A stretch of DNA of 64,000 nt from Bifidobacterium sp. (GCA_022649135.1 JALCNP010000015.1:1-64000), one strand, 5' to 3'; counted from the first letter of the stretch, positions 44,236 through 54,282 are shown. Program-made: numbers and translations. The notes: generated by a model from the letters alone, not told the origin.

Positions 44236-46091
44236 ACACCACGGATTGCGCCGATCGTCAGGATGCCGAGACGTCGGACGTCGAACGCCGGGAAGACGTC
44301 CAAAGCCGGCCGACCCACATCATCCGCACGCTGCTGCGCAGCCTGCGCGAATACAGGAGAACGACCCTGCTGACGCCGGCCTTCGTCGCCGTTGAAGGGG
44401 TGCTGGAGATCATCATCCCCACGATCATGGCGTTGCTCATCGATCAGGGGATCTCCCACGGGTCGATGAGGGCCATATGGAAATTCGGCATCATACTGCT
44501 ATGCTGCTCGGTGGTGTCGCTTCTCAGCGGCTTCCTGTCGGGAAGGTTCGCGGCGGTGGCCTCGGCCGGCCTGGCGAGGAATCTGCGCCATGATCTCTTC
44601 GACAAGGTTCAGTCATTCAGCTTCACCAACATAGATCGCTTCTCCACGGGCTCGATCATCACCAGGCTGACGACGGACGTGACGAACCTGCAGAACTCCT
44701 ATCAGATGATCATCCGCCTGGGCGTGCGCGCCCCGATCATGGTGGTTGTCGCATGGATATTCGCCTTCCGGATCAGCCCCTCGATATCCATGGTCTTCCT
44801 TGTGGCCATTCCGGTTCTGGGGATCGGGCTGTTCGGCCTGACGCTGCTCGTCCACCCGATCTTCGAACGTGTTTTCCATACCTACGACAGGCTCAACAAC
44901 GTCGTCGACGAGAACCTGCAGGGTGTGAGGGTCGTCAAGTCATACAACCGCGAACGCTTCGAGACGCGCAAGTTCGGCAGGATATCGAAGGCCATCTTCA
45001 ACGACTTCACCAAGGCGGAAAAGCTGCTGAGCTTCAACATGCCGCTTCTGCAGCTGTGCATGTACGTGAGCATGATCCTCATCGCGTGGCTCGGCGCCAA
45101 GCAGATCGTCGCCTCCGGCAACAGCGCCGCCCTCGGCCTCACCACCGGAGACCTGACCGCGCTGGTCACCTACGCCATGCAGATACTCATGTCGATGATG
45201 ATGCTGTCCATCGTCTTCGTCATGGTCATCATCTCGCAGGCGTCCGCCGAGCGCATCTGCCAGATCCTGCAGGAGGAAAGCACCATACGCGACCCCGAAG
45301 CCCCGATATTCGAGGTACCCGACGGTTCCGTAGAATTCAGCGACGTGACCTTCCGCTACTCCCGGCAGTCGGAGAAGCCGGTTCTCGACGGCATCGACGT
45401 GCGCATCCCTTCGGGGTCGACGATAGGCATCGTCGGCGGCACCGGTTCGTCCAAGTCGAGCCTCGTCCAGCTCATTGCCCGCCTCTACGACGTGACCGCG
45501 GGATCGGTCAGGGTCGGTGGACACGATGTGCGCGAGTACGACCTGAAGGCATTGAGGGACCAGGTGGCCATGGTGCTCCAGAAGAACGTTCTGTTCAGCG
45601 GCACGATCGCGGACAACCTTCGTTGGGGGAACCCGGATGCCAGCGACCGTGATCTGGTCCGCGCATGCGAATTCGCCCAGGCCGACGGCTTCATACGCGA
45701 GTTCGCCGACGGATACGACACGCATGTGGAGCAGGGCGGGACCAACGTCTCGGGAGGCCAGCGCCAGCGGCTGTGCATCGCCCGAGCCCTGCTGAAGAAA
45801 CCGAAGATACTCATACTCGACGATTCCACGAGCGCCGTCGACACCAAAACCGATATGCTCATCCGCGGCGCTCTGGAGAAGGAGATCCCCGACACCACGA
45901 AGATCATCATCGCCCAGCGAGTGGCATCCGTTCAGGACTGCGACATGATCCTCGTTCTCGACGAAGGCAGGATACTCGACCGCGGGACGCATGACGAGCT
46001 GCTCGTCACCTGCACGGAGTATCGCTCGATCTACGAATCCCAGACCAGAAGCCAGGAGCGGCCCGAGCTGGCGAAGGAGGGTGCACGATGA
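44232..46091 (+). CDS. ABC exporter half-transporter, subunit 1 (degenerate catalytic site)
   Basis: A 619-residue protein: six helices (about 30-320) and an ATPase domain. Walker A is GGTGSSKSS, the signature is VSGGQRQR, and Walker B ends ILILDDSTSAVD, with Asp in place of the catalytic Glu. This is the known pattern of the inactive-site subunit of heterodimeric multidrug exporters. It overlaps marR and the next subunit by 4 bp each, so all three are co-translated. The substrate is unknown; drug, lipid or peptide export is likely. Confidence 0.9.
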   Translation: MNTTDCADRQDAETSDVERREDVQSRPTHIIRTLLRSLREYRRTTLLTPAFVAVEGVLEIIIPTIMALLIDQGISHGSMRAIWKFGIILLCCSVVSLLSGFLSGRFAAVASAGLARNLRHDLFDKVQSFSFTNIDRFSTGSIITRLTTDVTNLQNSYQMIIRLGVRAPIMVVVAWIFAFRISPSISMVFLVAIPVLGIGLFGLTLLVHPIFERVFHTYDRLNNVVDENLQGVRVVKSYNRERFETRKFGRISKAIFNDFTKAEKLLSFNMPLLQLCMYVSMILIAWLGAKQIVASGNSAALGLTTGDLTALVTYAMQILMSMMMLSIVFVMVIISQASAERICQILQEESTIRDPEAPIFEVPDGSVEFSDVTFRYSRQSEKPVLDGIDVRIPSGSTIGIVGGTGSSKSSLVQLIARLYDVTAGSVRVGGHDVREYDLKALRDQVAMVLQKNVLFSGTIADNLRWGNPDASDRDLVRACEFAQADGFIREFADGYDTHVEQGGTNVSGGQRQRLCIARALLKKPKILILDDSTSAVDTKTDMLIRGALEKEIPDTTKIIIAQRVASVQDCDMILVLDEGRILDRGTHDELLVTCTEYRSIYESQTRSQERPELAKEGAR

Positions 46092-48145
46092 GCAACGAGG
46101 AGAGGAAGGAAGAAAAGACAACCGTGAAGGAAGCGAAGAAGGGCGGACCGTCCGCAGGGGGCAGACCGCCTATGCGCAGGGCTGCACCGGGAACCACGAA
46201 ACGGATCTTCGGCTACATCATGCGCTACCGGTGGCGCGTGGTAGTGATCGTGCTGTGCATCCTCGTCGGAGCCGCCGCCCAGGCGGGTTCCGCATTGTTC
46301 CTGCAGTCCCTGGTGGACCGGTACATTCTGCCTCTCGTCGGGGCGAGAAACCAGGACTGGGCTCCGCTTATGCGCGCGCTGTCCCTCATGGCATGCCTGT
46401 ATGCGATGGGAATAGTCAGCACGTGGCTGTGGAACTGGCTGATCGTGACCGTCGAGCAGGGGACTTTGAAGAACATACGCGACGAGATGTTCGCGCACCA
46501 GCAGAGGCTCCCCATCAAATACTTCGACACCCATGAGCACGGCGACACCATGAGCCGCTACACGAACGACACCGACACCCTGCGCCAAGCGATATCGCAG
46601 TCGTTCCCGCAGATGTTCGCCTCGGCGGTCTCCGCGCTGGCCGCGCTGGCCGCCATGCTGTGGCTCTCCATACCGTTCACCGTGTTCACGATTGTGTTCA
46701 CCGTCGTGCTGGTCGTCGTGGTCCGCGTTCTCGTGACCCGAAGCGGCATGTTCTTCATCGGGCAGCAGAGGTTCCTCGGCGAGGTGAACGCCTTCGTGGA
46801 GGAGTCCGTGAACGGGCAGAAGGTCATTCAGGTCTTCAATCACGAGAAGGCCACCGAGGCGGTTTTCGACGCGAAGAACGAGGAGCTGTTTCAGTCGGCC
46901 GCCCAGGCCAACACCTATGGCAACGTGATCATGCCGGTCGTCGGGAACCTCGGATACCTGCTCTACATCATCCTCGCCATTCTTGGCGGAGTTGCGGGAA
47001 TCGCCGGGTGGGGCAACTTCGGCCTGTACGGGGCCGGCACCCTGACGCTGGGGACCATCATCTCCCTGCTGACGCTTTCCCGCTCGTTCATCAACCCCAT
47101 CGGACAGGTCTCCATGCAGTTCAACATGGTGATGATGGCGCTCGCCGGGGCCTCGCGGATCTTCGCGCTCATGGACGAGCCGGTCGAGGCGGATGGAGGA
47201 AGCGTGCGGCTGGTCAACGTGGAGCTGTCCGACGACGGTTCCATGAGCGAAACCAGCCACGAGACCGCGCATTGGGCCTGGAAGAGGGAAGAGGGCGATG
47301 ACGGCACGCGTTCCCTCGCCGTCGCGCAGGGACTCGAAGGCTCCGCAAGGGAAGTCGCCCTGAAGGCGAAGGAGGGTGCGCTCACCTCGCCGGACGGACG
47401 CTATACGCTGCTGCGCGGCGATGTGCGCTTCACGGATGTGACATTCGGCTATAATCCGGACCATCCCGTTCTCCATGACATCACATGGTTCGCCAAACCC
47501 GGGCAGAAGATCGCGCTCGTGGGGGCCACGGGGGCCGGGAAGACAACCGTGACGAATCTGATCAACCGCTTCTACGACATCCAGGAGGGGCAGATTCTCT
47601 ATGACGGCATCGATGTGCGCAACATCCGTAAGCCGGACCTGCGCCGGTCGCTGGGAATCGTCCTCCAGGACGTCAACCTGTTCACCGGAACGGTGATGGA
47701 CAACATCCGCTACGGACGCCTGGGCGCCACCGACGAGGAATGCATCGACGCGGCCAGGCTCACGAACGCCGATGGGTTCATCCGGATGCTGTCCCATGGC
47801 TACGACACGGTGCTGGAGGGGGACGGAAGCGGTCTTTCCCAAGGGCAGCGGCAGCTGATATCCATAGCGAGAGCCGCCGTTGCCGATCCGCCGGCCATGA
47901 TCCTCGACGAGGCCACGTCCTCCATCGACACCCGTACGGAGGAGGTCGTCCAGCAGGGCATGGACGCGCTGATGGAGGGCAGAACGGTGTTCGTGATCGC
48001 GCACCGTCTGTCGACGGTCCGCAATTCGGACGTGATCATGGTGCTCGACCACGGGCGAATCATCGAGCGCGGGTCGCATGACGAGCTGATCGCCCAGCGG
48101 GGCGAATACTATCAGCTCTACACCGGGGCGGTCGAGCTCGAATAG
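46088..48145 (+). CDS. ABC exporter half-transporter, subunit 2
   Basis: A 685-residue partner. It has six helices, an extra ~60-residue acidic insert between the membrane and ATPase domains (about 375-440), Walker A GATGAGKTT and Walker B AMILDEATSSID with the catalytic Glu kept. Its signature is LSQGQRQLI instead of LSGGQ. The degenerate Glu of subunit 1 and degenerate signature of subunit 2 complement each other, as in BmrC/D-like or TM287/288-like heterodimers. It is the last gene of the marR operon. Confidence 0.9.
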   Translation: MSNEERKEEKTTVKEAKKGGPSAGGRPPMRRAAPGTTKRIFGYIMRYRWRVVVIVLCILVGAAAQAGSALFLQSLVDRYILPLVGARNQDWAPLMRALSLMACLYAMGIVSTWLWNWLIVTVEQGTLKNIRDEMFAHQQRLPIKYFDTHEHGDTMSRYTNDTDTLRQAISQSFPQMFASAVSALAALAAMLWLSIPFTVFTIVFTVVLVVVVRVLVTRSGMFFIGQQRFLGEVNAFVEESVNGQKVIQVFNHEKATEAVFDAKNEELFQSAAQANTYGNVIMPVVGNLGYLLYIILAILGGVAGIAGWGNFGLYGAGTLTLGTIISLLTLSRSFINPIGQVSMQFNMVMMALAGASRIFALMDEPVEADGGSVRLVNVELSDDGSMSETSHETAHWAWKREEGDDGTRSLAVAQGLEGSAREVALKAKEGALTSPDGRYTLLRGDVRFTDVTFGYNPDHPVLHDITWFAKPGQKIALVGATGAGKTTVTNLINRFYDIQEGQILYDGIDVRNIRKPDLRRSLGIVLQDVNLFTGTVMDNIRYGRLGATDEECIDAARLTNADGFIRMLSHGYDTVLEGDGSGLSQGQRQLISIARAAVADPPAMILDEATSSIDTRTEEVVQQGMDALMEGRTVFVIAHRLSTVRNSDVIMVLDHGRIIERGSHDELIAQRGEYYQLYTGAVELE

Positions 48146-48384
48146 GCGGGGCGGTCGTTTCCCGATCGACCCCTGACCGCTCCCCTGAGCGTCCTTGTGA
48201 GGGTTCCTTGGATCGTTCGGGCGCGATCCCCCCGTCTCCTGTGGGAGAACGGCGCCGCCGCCCGCCCGTGAGTGATAGGATGGGCGGCATTGAGGTTTCG
48301 CAACCGGCAGGCCGGCCATCGGGCTGCGTGGCGGTCGTGGAATCGCATGCGATGATCCGCCATCAACGGGGAGCTTTCGGAAGA
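48146..48384. other. Intergenic region between the ABC operon and the ileS leader
   Basis: No gene was found. It should carry the promoter for the T-box leader and ileS. Confidence 0.4.
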
Positions 48385-48661
48385 ACGGTCGCACCCGATT
48401 CACCGTAATCGGGGCGATCCATTAGAACCGACGGGATTGGCCCGACACAGCCAGGCTCAAGCGGCCGCGTGCCCCGGATCGTCGGAGGATGCGGCAAGCG
48501 AGGTGGTACCGCGGTGTGGAAGACCCATGGAAGCCCATGGGCGTTGCGCGTCGTCCTCGTGTACGGCACAGGCATTGTCTGCCGTGACGAACCGAAGGAC
48601 GGGCCTCGCCGGCACCGGTCGTTCCCTTCGTCCGCAGGCGTGAGCAGCGAGGAGAGCAGCG
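48385..48661 (+). ncRNA. T-box riboswitch, translational actinobacterial ileS type
   Basis: The leader carries AGGTGGTACCGCGG at 48501-48514, the conserved T-box that binds the uncharged tRNA 3' end. Upstream, GGTCGC (48388-48393) pairs with GCGATC (48414-48419), and inside it CCCGATT with AATCGGG, forming a short Stem I of the ultrashort type. Candidate AUC specifiers lie at 48408-48410 and 48417-48419. CGTCCTCGT downstream of the T-box can mask a ribosome site, and GAGGAGAG precedes the ileS start. There is no terminator, so control would be on translation: uncharged tRNA-Ile frees the start of ileS. Confidence 0.88.
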
Positions 48662-51600
48662 GTGAGCGACACCATGAAACATGTGTATCCCAAGGCGGTA
48701 GCGGACGATCAGGGTGCGAAGGTCGCCCCCAATCCGAATTTTCCCCGTCTCGAGGAATCGGTACTCGGCTATTGGGGCGATGACGACACATTCCAGAAAT
48801 CGATAGATTCCCGTCCTTCCGGGGACAACAGCAGCAACGAGTTCGTGTTCTTCGACGGCCCGCCGTTCGCGAATGGGCTGCCCCACTATGGGCATCTGCT
48901 CACGGGGTATGCGAAGGACGTGATCCCGCGATACCAGACGATGAAGGGCCGCAAGGTCAACCGCGTGTTCGGCTGGGACACCCATGGTCTGCCGGCGGAG
49001 CTCGAGGCCCAGAAGGAGCTGGGGATCGATTCGGTCGACCAGATCGAACAGATGGGCATCGGCGCCTTCAACGCGGCCTGCCGCGCGTCCGTGCTGAAAT
49101 ACACCAACGAGTGGAAGGACTACGTCCACCGCCAGGGACGCTGGGTGGACTTCGACCACGGCTACAAGACGCTGGACACCACCTACATGGAGTCTGTCAT
49201 GTGGGCGTTCAAGCAGCTGTATTCCAAGGGTCTGGCCTACAAGGGCTACCGCGTCCTGCCGTATTGTCCGAAGGACCAGACGCCGCTCAGCGCCCACGAG
49301 CTGCGCATGGATTCCGACGTCTATCAGGACAGGCAGGACACGACGGTTTCCGTCGCCGTGAAGCTCAAGGGCGAGGATGACGCCTACGCGGTGTTCTGGA
49401 CCACCACCCCATGGACGGTGCCGACCAACTTCGCGATCGTCGTGGGCGCCGACATCGACTACGTCGAGGCCAGACCCACCCAGGGCAGGTTCGCCGGAAA
49501 GAAATTCTACATCGGCAAGGATCTCCTCGGCTCCTACGACAAGGAGCTGGGGGAGGGGTACGAGATCCTCCGGGAGCTCAAGGGCAAGGACATGGAGGGC
49601 TGGCGCTACTGGCCGGTGTTCCCGTACTTCGCCGACGAGGCCGCGCTGGGCGACGAGGGGACGCCCGGACCCAACGCCTACCAGATCTTCACCGCCGACT
49701 ATGTGGACACCGTCGAGGGCACCGGCCTGGTCCACCAGGCCCCCTATGGCGAGGACGACATGAACACGCTCAACGCCAAGGGCATCCGATCCGTCGACGT
49801 CCTGGACGCAGGCTGCACGTTCACCTCCCTGTGCCCCGACTACGAGGGACTGTACGTGTTCGACGCGAACCTTCCGATTCTGCGCAACCTGCGCGCCGGA
49901 GACGGCCCGCTGGCCCGCATTCCGGCCGAGCATCGCGCCATCCTGCTCCAGGAGAAAAGCTACGTCCACTCCTACCCGCACTGCTGGCGGTGCGGGACCC
50001 CGCTGATCTACAAGCCCGTCTCCTCCTGGTTCGTCTCGGTCACGAAGTTCAAGGACCGTCTGCTCGCGCACAACCAGGAGATCAACTGGATTCCCGAGAA
50101 CGTGCGCGACGGCCAGTTCGGCAAATGGCTTTCCAACGCACGCGACTGGTCCATCTCCCGTAACCGGTTCTGGGGCTCGCCGATACCCGTGTGGGTCTCG
50201 GACGACCCCCGCCACCCCCGGGTCGACGTCTACGGGTCCCTGGACGAACTCAAAAGGGACTTCGGCGACTATCCGCGCGACGACGACGGTGCGGTCAACA
50301 TGCACCGGCCCTTCATCGACCGGCTGACCAGGCCCAATCCCGACGATCCATCGGGTGCCTCGCATATGCGCCGCATCACCGATGTCCTCGACTGCTGGTT
50401 CGAATCCGGATCCATGCCCTTCGCCCAGTTCCACTACCCGTTTGAGAACAAGGAGTACTTCGAACAGCACTTCCCTGCGGACTACGTCGTCGAGTACATC
50501 GGCCAGACACGCGGATGGTTCTACCTCCTGCACGTCATGTCCACCGCGCTGTTCGACCGTCCCGCGTTCAAAAACGTGATCTGCCACGGCATCGTGCTCG
50601 GCAACGACGGGCAGAAGATGAGCAAGCATCTGAGGAACTACCCCGACGTCAACGGCGTCTTCAACCAGTACGGCTCCGACGCGATGCGCTGGTTCCTGAT
50701 GAGCTCGCCCATCCTGCGCGGAGGAAACCTGATCGTCACGGCGGAGGGGATTCGCGACACGGTACGGCAGGTGATGCTGCCGGTGTGGAGCTCATACTAC
50801 TTCTTCACGCTGTACGCCAACGCGGCGAACGGCGGGAAAGGCTACGAGGCCAGGGAGCTCGCCCCCTCGGAGGTCGCCGGACTGCCGCGGATGGACCGGT
50901 ACCTGCTCGCACGCACGCGCAGGCTTGTGCGCAACGTCGAACAGGCGCTGGACGACTTCGCCATCTCCGACGCCTGCGCTGCGGCCAGCGACTTCATCGA
51001 CGTGCTGACCAACTGGTACATCCGCAACACCCGCGACCGCTTCTGGAACGAGGACGCCAACGCGTTCAACACGCTCTACACCGTGCTCGAGGTCTTCATG
51101 CGGGTGCTGGCGCCACTGGCCCCGATGGAGGCCGAATCCGTGTGGCGCGGGCTGACCGGGGGCGAATCCGTGCATCTTGCCGACTGGCCGTTCGTGGTCG
51201 ACGAGGCAACGGGCAAGGACACCGAGCTCGGGTGCGTTCTCGTGGACGACCCCGCCCTCATCGACGCGATGGACAAGGTGCGAGACGTCGTGTCCAGCAC
51301 GTTGTCGCTGCGTAAAGCCGAGCAGATCCGCGTCAGGCAGCCGCTGTCGAAACTCACCGTCGTCGTGGAGAACCCCGACGCGATCATGGCGTATTCGCCG
51401 ATTCTGCAGTCCGAACTCAACGTGAAGAACATAGAATTCTCCACACTGCAGGACGCGGGCAGCCATGGGCTGACCATAACCAACGAGCTCCGAGTCAACG
51501 CCCGTGCGGCCGGACCCCGACTGGGCCGACAGGTCCAGTTCGCCATCAAGGCCTCCAAAAGCGGGGCGTGGCACGTGCAGGCCGGATCCGGTGGGCCCGT

Positions 51601-51991
51601 CGTGCAGACCCCGTCGGGAGACGTCGAGCTGCAGCAAGGGGAGTACGAGCTCATCAACCGCATCGAGGAGCAGAACGCCGCCGACCAGGCCAACTCCGTG
51701 TCAGCGGCGCTCTCCGGCGGCGGCTTCGTCATCCTCGATACCGCGCTTGACGCCGACCTCATCGCGGAAGGATACGCCCGCGACGCCATCCGCGTGGTCC
51801 AGGACGCCAGAAAGGACGCCGACTTCGACATCGCCGACCGCATAACGCTGCGGCTCGTCGTGCCCGTCTCCGACGTGAGCAAGATCCAGCAGTTCCGCGA
51901 CCTCATCGCGCGCGAAACCCTCGCGACCGCGCTTGACGTCGTGGCCGACGGCAACGCCCAGGAGCTGAGCGCAGAGGTCGCGAAGGCCTGA
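48662..51991 (+). CDS. ileS: Isoleucyl-tRNA synthetase
   Basis: A 1109-residue class I enzyme that charges tRNA-Ile. The HIGH motif is HYGH in FANGLPHYGHLLTGYAKD, and KMSKS appears as GQKMSKHLRNYPD. The editing domain lies between, with WTTTPWTVPTNFAI. Length and layout fit the larger, eukaryote-like type common in Actinobacteria. GTG at 48662 was chosen over the ATG four codons later because GAGGAGAG stands at the right distance. Its expression is set by the T-box leader. Confidence 0.97.
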   Translation: MSDTMKHVYPKAVADDQGAKVAPNPNFPRLEESVLGYWGDDDTFQKSIDSRPSGDNSSNEFVFFDGPPFANGLPHYGHLLTGYAKDVIPRYQTMKGRKVNRVFGWDTHGLPAELEAQKELGIDSVDQIEQMGIGAFNAACRASVLKYTNEWKDYVHRQGRWVDFDHGYKTLDTTYMESVMWAFKQLYSKGLAYKGYRVLPYCPKDQTPLSAHELRMDSDVYQDRQDTTVSVAVKLKGEDDAYAVFWTTTPWTVPTNFAIVVGADIDYVEARPTQGRFAGKKFYIGKDLLGSYDKELGEGYEILRELKGKDMEGWRYWPVFPYFADEAALGDEGTPGPNAYQIFTADYVDTVEGTGLVHQAPYGEDDMNTLNAKGIRSVDVLDAGCTFTSLCPDYEGLYVFDANLPILRNLRAGDGPLARIPAEHRAILLQEKSYVHSYPHCWRCGTPLIYKPVSSWFVSVTKFKDRLLAHNQEINWIPENVRDGQFGKWLSNARDWSISRNRFWGSPIPVWVSDDPRHPRVDVYGSLDELKRDFGDYPRDDDGAVNMHRPFIDRLTRPNPDDPSGASHMRRITDVLDCWFESGSMPFAQFHYPFENKEYFEQHFPADYVVEYIGQTRGWFYLLHVMSTALFDRPAFKNVICHGIVLGNDGQKMSKHLRNYPDVNGVFNQYGSDAMRWFLMSSPILRGGNLIVTAEGIRDTVRQVMLPVWSSYYFFTLYANAANGGKGYEARELAPSEVAGLPRMDRYLLARTRRLVRNVEQALDDFAISDACAAASDFIDVLTNWYIRNTRDRFWNEDANAFNTLYTVLEVFMRVLAPLAPMEAESVWRGLTGGESVHLADWPFVVDEATGKDTELGCVLVDDPALIDAMDKVRDVVSSTLSLRKAEQIRVRQPLSKLTVVVENPDAIMAYSPILQSELNVKNIEFSTLQDAGSHGLTITNELRVNARAAGPRLGRQVQFAIKASKSGAWHVQAGSGGPVVQTPSGDVELQQGEYELINRIEEQNAADQANSVSAALSGGGFVILDTALDADLIAEGYARDAIRVVQDARKDADFDIADRITLRLVVPVSDVSKIQQFRDLIARETLATALDVVADGNAQELSAEVAKA

Positions 51992-52004
51992 GCATACCCG
52001 CTGC

Positions 52005-52055
52005 GGTGGCGGATCATCTGGTTTGCTTGGATTCGTCACCGCCACCACCAAGCAA
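52005..52055 (+). other. Two interleaved inverted repeats (pseudoknot-like) after ileS
   Basis: GGTGGCGG (52005-52012) pairs with CCGCCACC (52039-52046), and TTGCTTGG (52023-52030) with CCAAGCAA (52048-52055). The second pair's left arm lies in the first pair's loop and its right arm outside, the order of an H-type pseudoknot. It starts 14 bp after the ileS stop and may be a 3'-end structure. Confidence 0.5.
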
Positions 52056-52394
52056 GTGTTCGGTCACCTTGCGGTGGGTTCTGCGCGGGACGCGGATTTT
52101 CGTTGTCTGACGAGTCCAGCAGGAGTTCGATTGCAATGTTCTCGTACAGAAATATCAGACGATGCCACTGCCGGCTCCACGGATGTACAGCAGAAGGAAC
52201 ACGAGCCACGACACGTGTCGTGCAAATCCGCAGGTTGATGATGAGCCAGGTTCAGTAATCGAGAAGCAGATGACATTCCCAGGTGATAACACGTTGCTGT
52301 TGGACGCGAGTCGGTCAACACGGTGTCCGCTGCATTCGCCGGAGGGGTGGCTACCTCTATACTGAGAATGTCATCCAGGCCGAATTATGAAGTT
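52056..52394 (+). promoter_or_regulatory. Putative CRISPR leader region
   Basis: This non-coding stretch lies upstream of the array in its likely transcription direction. It has no recognisable gene. TATACT near 52358-52363 could be a -10 box. The opposite end of the array carries a degenerate repeat, as usual for the far end, which supports this side as the leader. Confidence 0.45.
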
Positions 52395-53338
52395 CCGTGC
52401 ACCGCATTCGCGGTGATGATCCGGATCGCATCCATCGCCATGGTGGTCGTCTGTGGTTTGCCCCGCACTCGCGGGGATGATCCGCACATACAAAAACGAG
52501 TGGCGTAAGCCAATTCGTTTGCCCCGCACTCGCGGGGATGATCCGCACTGGAGCGGGTCGATGCGGTTCATCCGACCGTTTGCCCCGCACTCGCGGGGAT
52601 GATCCTTGGAGTCGATGGACTGTTGACGGGAGTTGCGGGTTTGCCCCGCACTCGCGGGGATGATCCGAAAAGCCCCATAGATTTGATCTGCGGGGCTTGG
52701 TTTGCCCCGCACTCGCGGGGATGATCCCAGCCGGAATGGATCGCAGTGGTCATGGCAGGGGTTTGCCCCGCACTCGCGGGGATGATCCTGGGGCGGAGTC
52801 CATATCTCCGCCCCATTGGCTGTTTGCCCCGCACTCGCGGGGATGATCCTGCACACCCGCTCGCCATCCAGCATGATCCCGGGTTTGCCCCGCACTCGCG
52901 GGGATGATCCTAATGCGATTTCTCTTGACGATATCGGTGACAAGTTTGCCCCGCACTCGCGGGGATGATCCTTTCACGGGTTATATCATCCTCATACGCG
53001 ACACGTTTGCCCCGCACTCGCGGGGATGATCCGTGGCTCAGAGGGTTGTCACGGTTACATCCACCGGTTTGCCCCGCACTCGCGGGGATGATCCGACCCC
53101 CATAATTGAAGACTTTGATGGTGGAATGTTTGCCCCGCACTCGCGGGGACGATCCGTCGTCCACGGTGAGACCCGACTGCATTCCAGTGTTTGCCCCGCA
53201 CTCGCGGGGATGATCCGCACGTCATCCCGGATGGGCTCACCGAGCTTTTGTTTGCCCCGCACTCGCGGGGATGATCCCTTCCTGTACCTGCTGAAACAGA
53301 ACTCCACCGAGTTTGCCACGCATGCGCGGGGATGATCC
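52395..53338 (+). CRISPR. CRISPR array with type I-E-like 28-bp repeats
   Basis: Fourteen near-identical 28-bp repeats start at 52456, 52517, 52578, 52639, 52700, 52761, 52822, 52883, 52944, 53005, 53067, 53128, 53189 and 53250; the one at 53128 has a single T-to-C change. A more changed repeat is at 53311-53338, and a degenerate one (about 22 of 28) at 52395-52422. Spacers are 33 bp, one of 34 bp before 53067. The repeat contains the palindromic core CCCCGCACTCGCGGGG followed by ATGATCC, the pattern of type I-E. No spacer is repeated. No cas gene lies anywhere in the window, so the effector must be elsewhere or lost. Confidence 0.96.
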
Positions 53339-53584
53339 CACCAGTGGCATTTTTCGATTCTCGGATTCACCCATTTCCCGATCGTTCCCGACTTCATTCT
53401 TCATTCGGTTTTCGACGACCAGGGGATATCGAACGTTATCTTCGCAGCACGAGAGGAAGAAGCCTTCGTCATTTCATGCGGGCTTCTGTTGTCGAAAGCT
53501 CGCACCCTCACTCTAATGCAGATATTGGGATTGATGAACTCTCTCAACATCGTAGGGTCGTTGAACGGCGTACGATCTCCCTCT

Positions 53585-53673
53585 GATCGTCATATCCGCA
53601 CTCGGAGGTGACGCTGACGTCCCACGCTATCAATGCCGGACAATCGATCGTCATATCCGCACTCGGAGGTGAC
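53585..53673. repeat. Two identical 28-bp repeats at CRISPR spacing
   Basis: The 28 bp at 53585-53612 recur exactly at 53646-53673, with a 33-bp unique stretch between. The period of 61 bp equals that of the main array. The unit has its own small palindrome TCCGCACTCGGA and shares CCGCACTCG with the main repeat. It may be a second, minimal CRISPR. Confidence 0.6.
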
Positions 53674-54282
53674 ACCGGATATCCGAATCCAGCGCAAATC
53701 CCTGTATCTCATGCGGCTGAAATCTCGGTGAAGGCGATGGGATGCGATACGTGCAACAGCCAGGGGAAAGAAGAACTTTCAGCTGCGCTAAACAGCGCCA
53801 ACGATCCAACACGGGCAGAGCATCGACCGCCAACAATCGTCTTGAAGAAGTGATCCGCCATCTCTCGCACCGCGAGCGTGCCAGATCGGCAGGGTTCCCG
53901 AATGAGGGACAATGGTTTTCCTCAGGTCGATTCATCGCCGGATGATGGGCTCGCAATGCTCGTGAGCTTCACTACGTAGAGGCGGGGATGGAATGATCAG
54001 TCGTTGAAGGCCTGGCTGCGGATTGCCGGATTGTCGAGGGACTCCGGATCTCCTCCTAAGACCCGTGCGTGGCCAGGGTGTTCCTGGATGCTGTAGACAG
54101 GAGAAAGCGGAAAAAGCACAGAAAGCGGAGAAAGGAATGGTAGGAAACCCCGGAGCAACGATTTTTTTGCGCACACCGTAAAAGAGCGCGATGGCTTATG
54201 AGAGCACGATCACGCGTGGCGCTCCGCTGCATAGGGCATCACTGTGTAAGGAGGAAAACGGGGAATGGGAAGCATGTCGGTG

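Noticed and set aside
52357-53397. Open frames of 60-190 codons across the CRISPR array with repeated PRTRGDDP or SSPRVRGK motifs
   Set aside because: They are translations of the 28-bp repeats in different frames; no start, codon use or family support.
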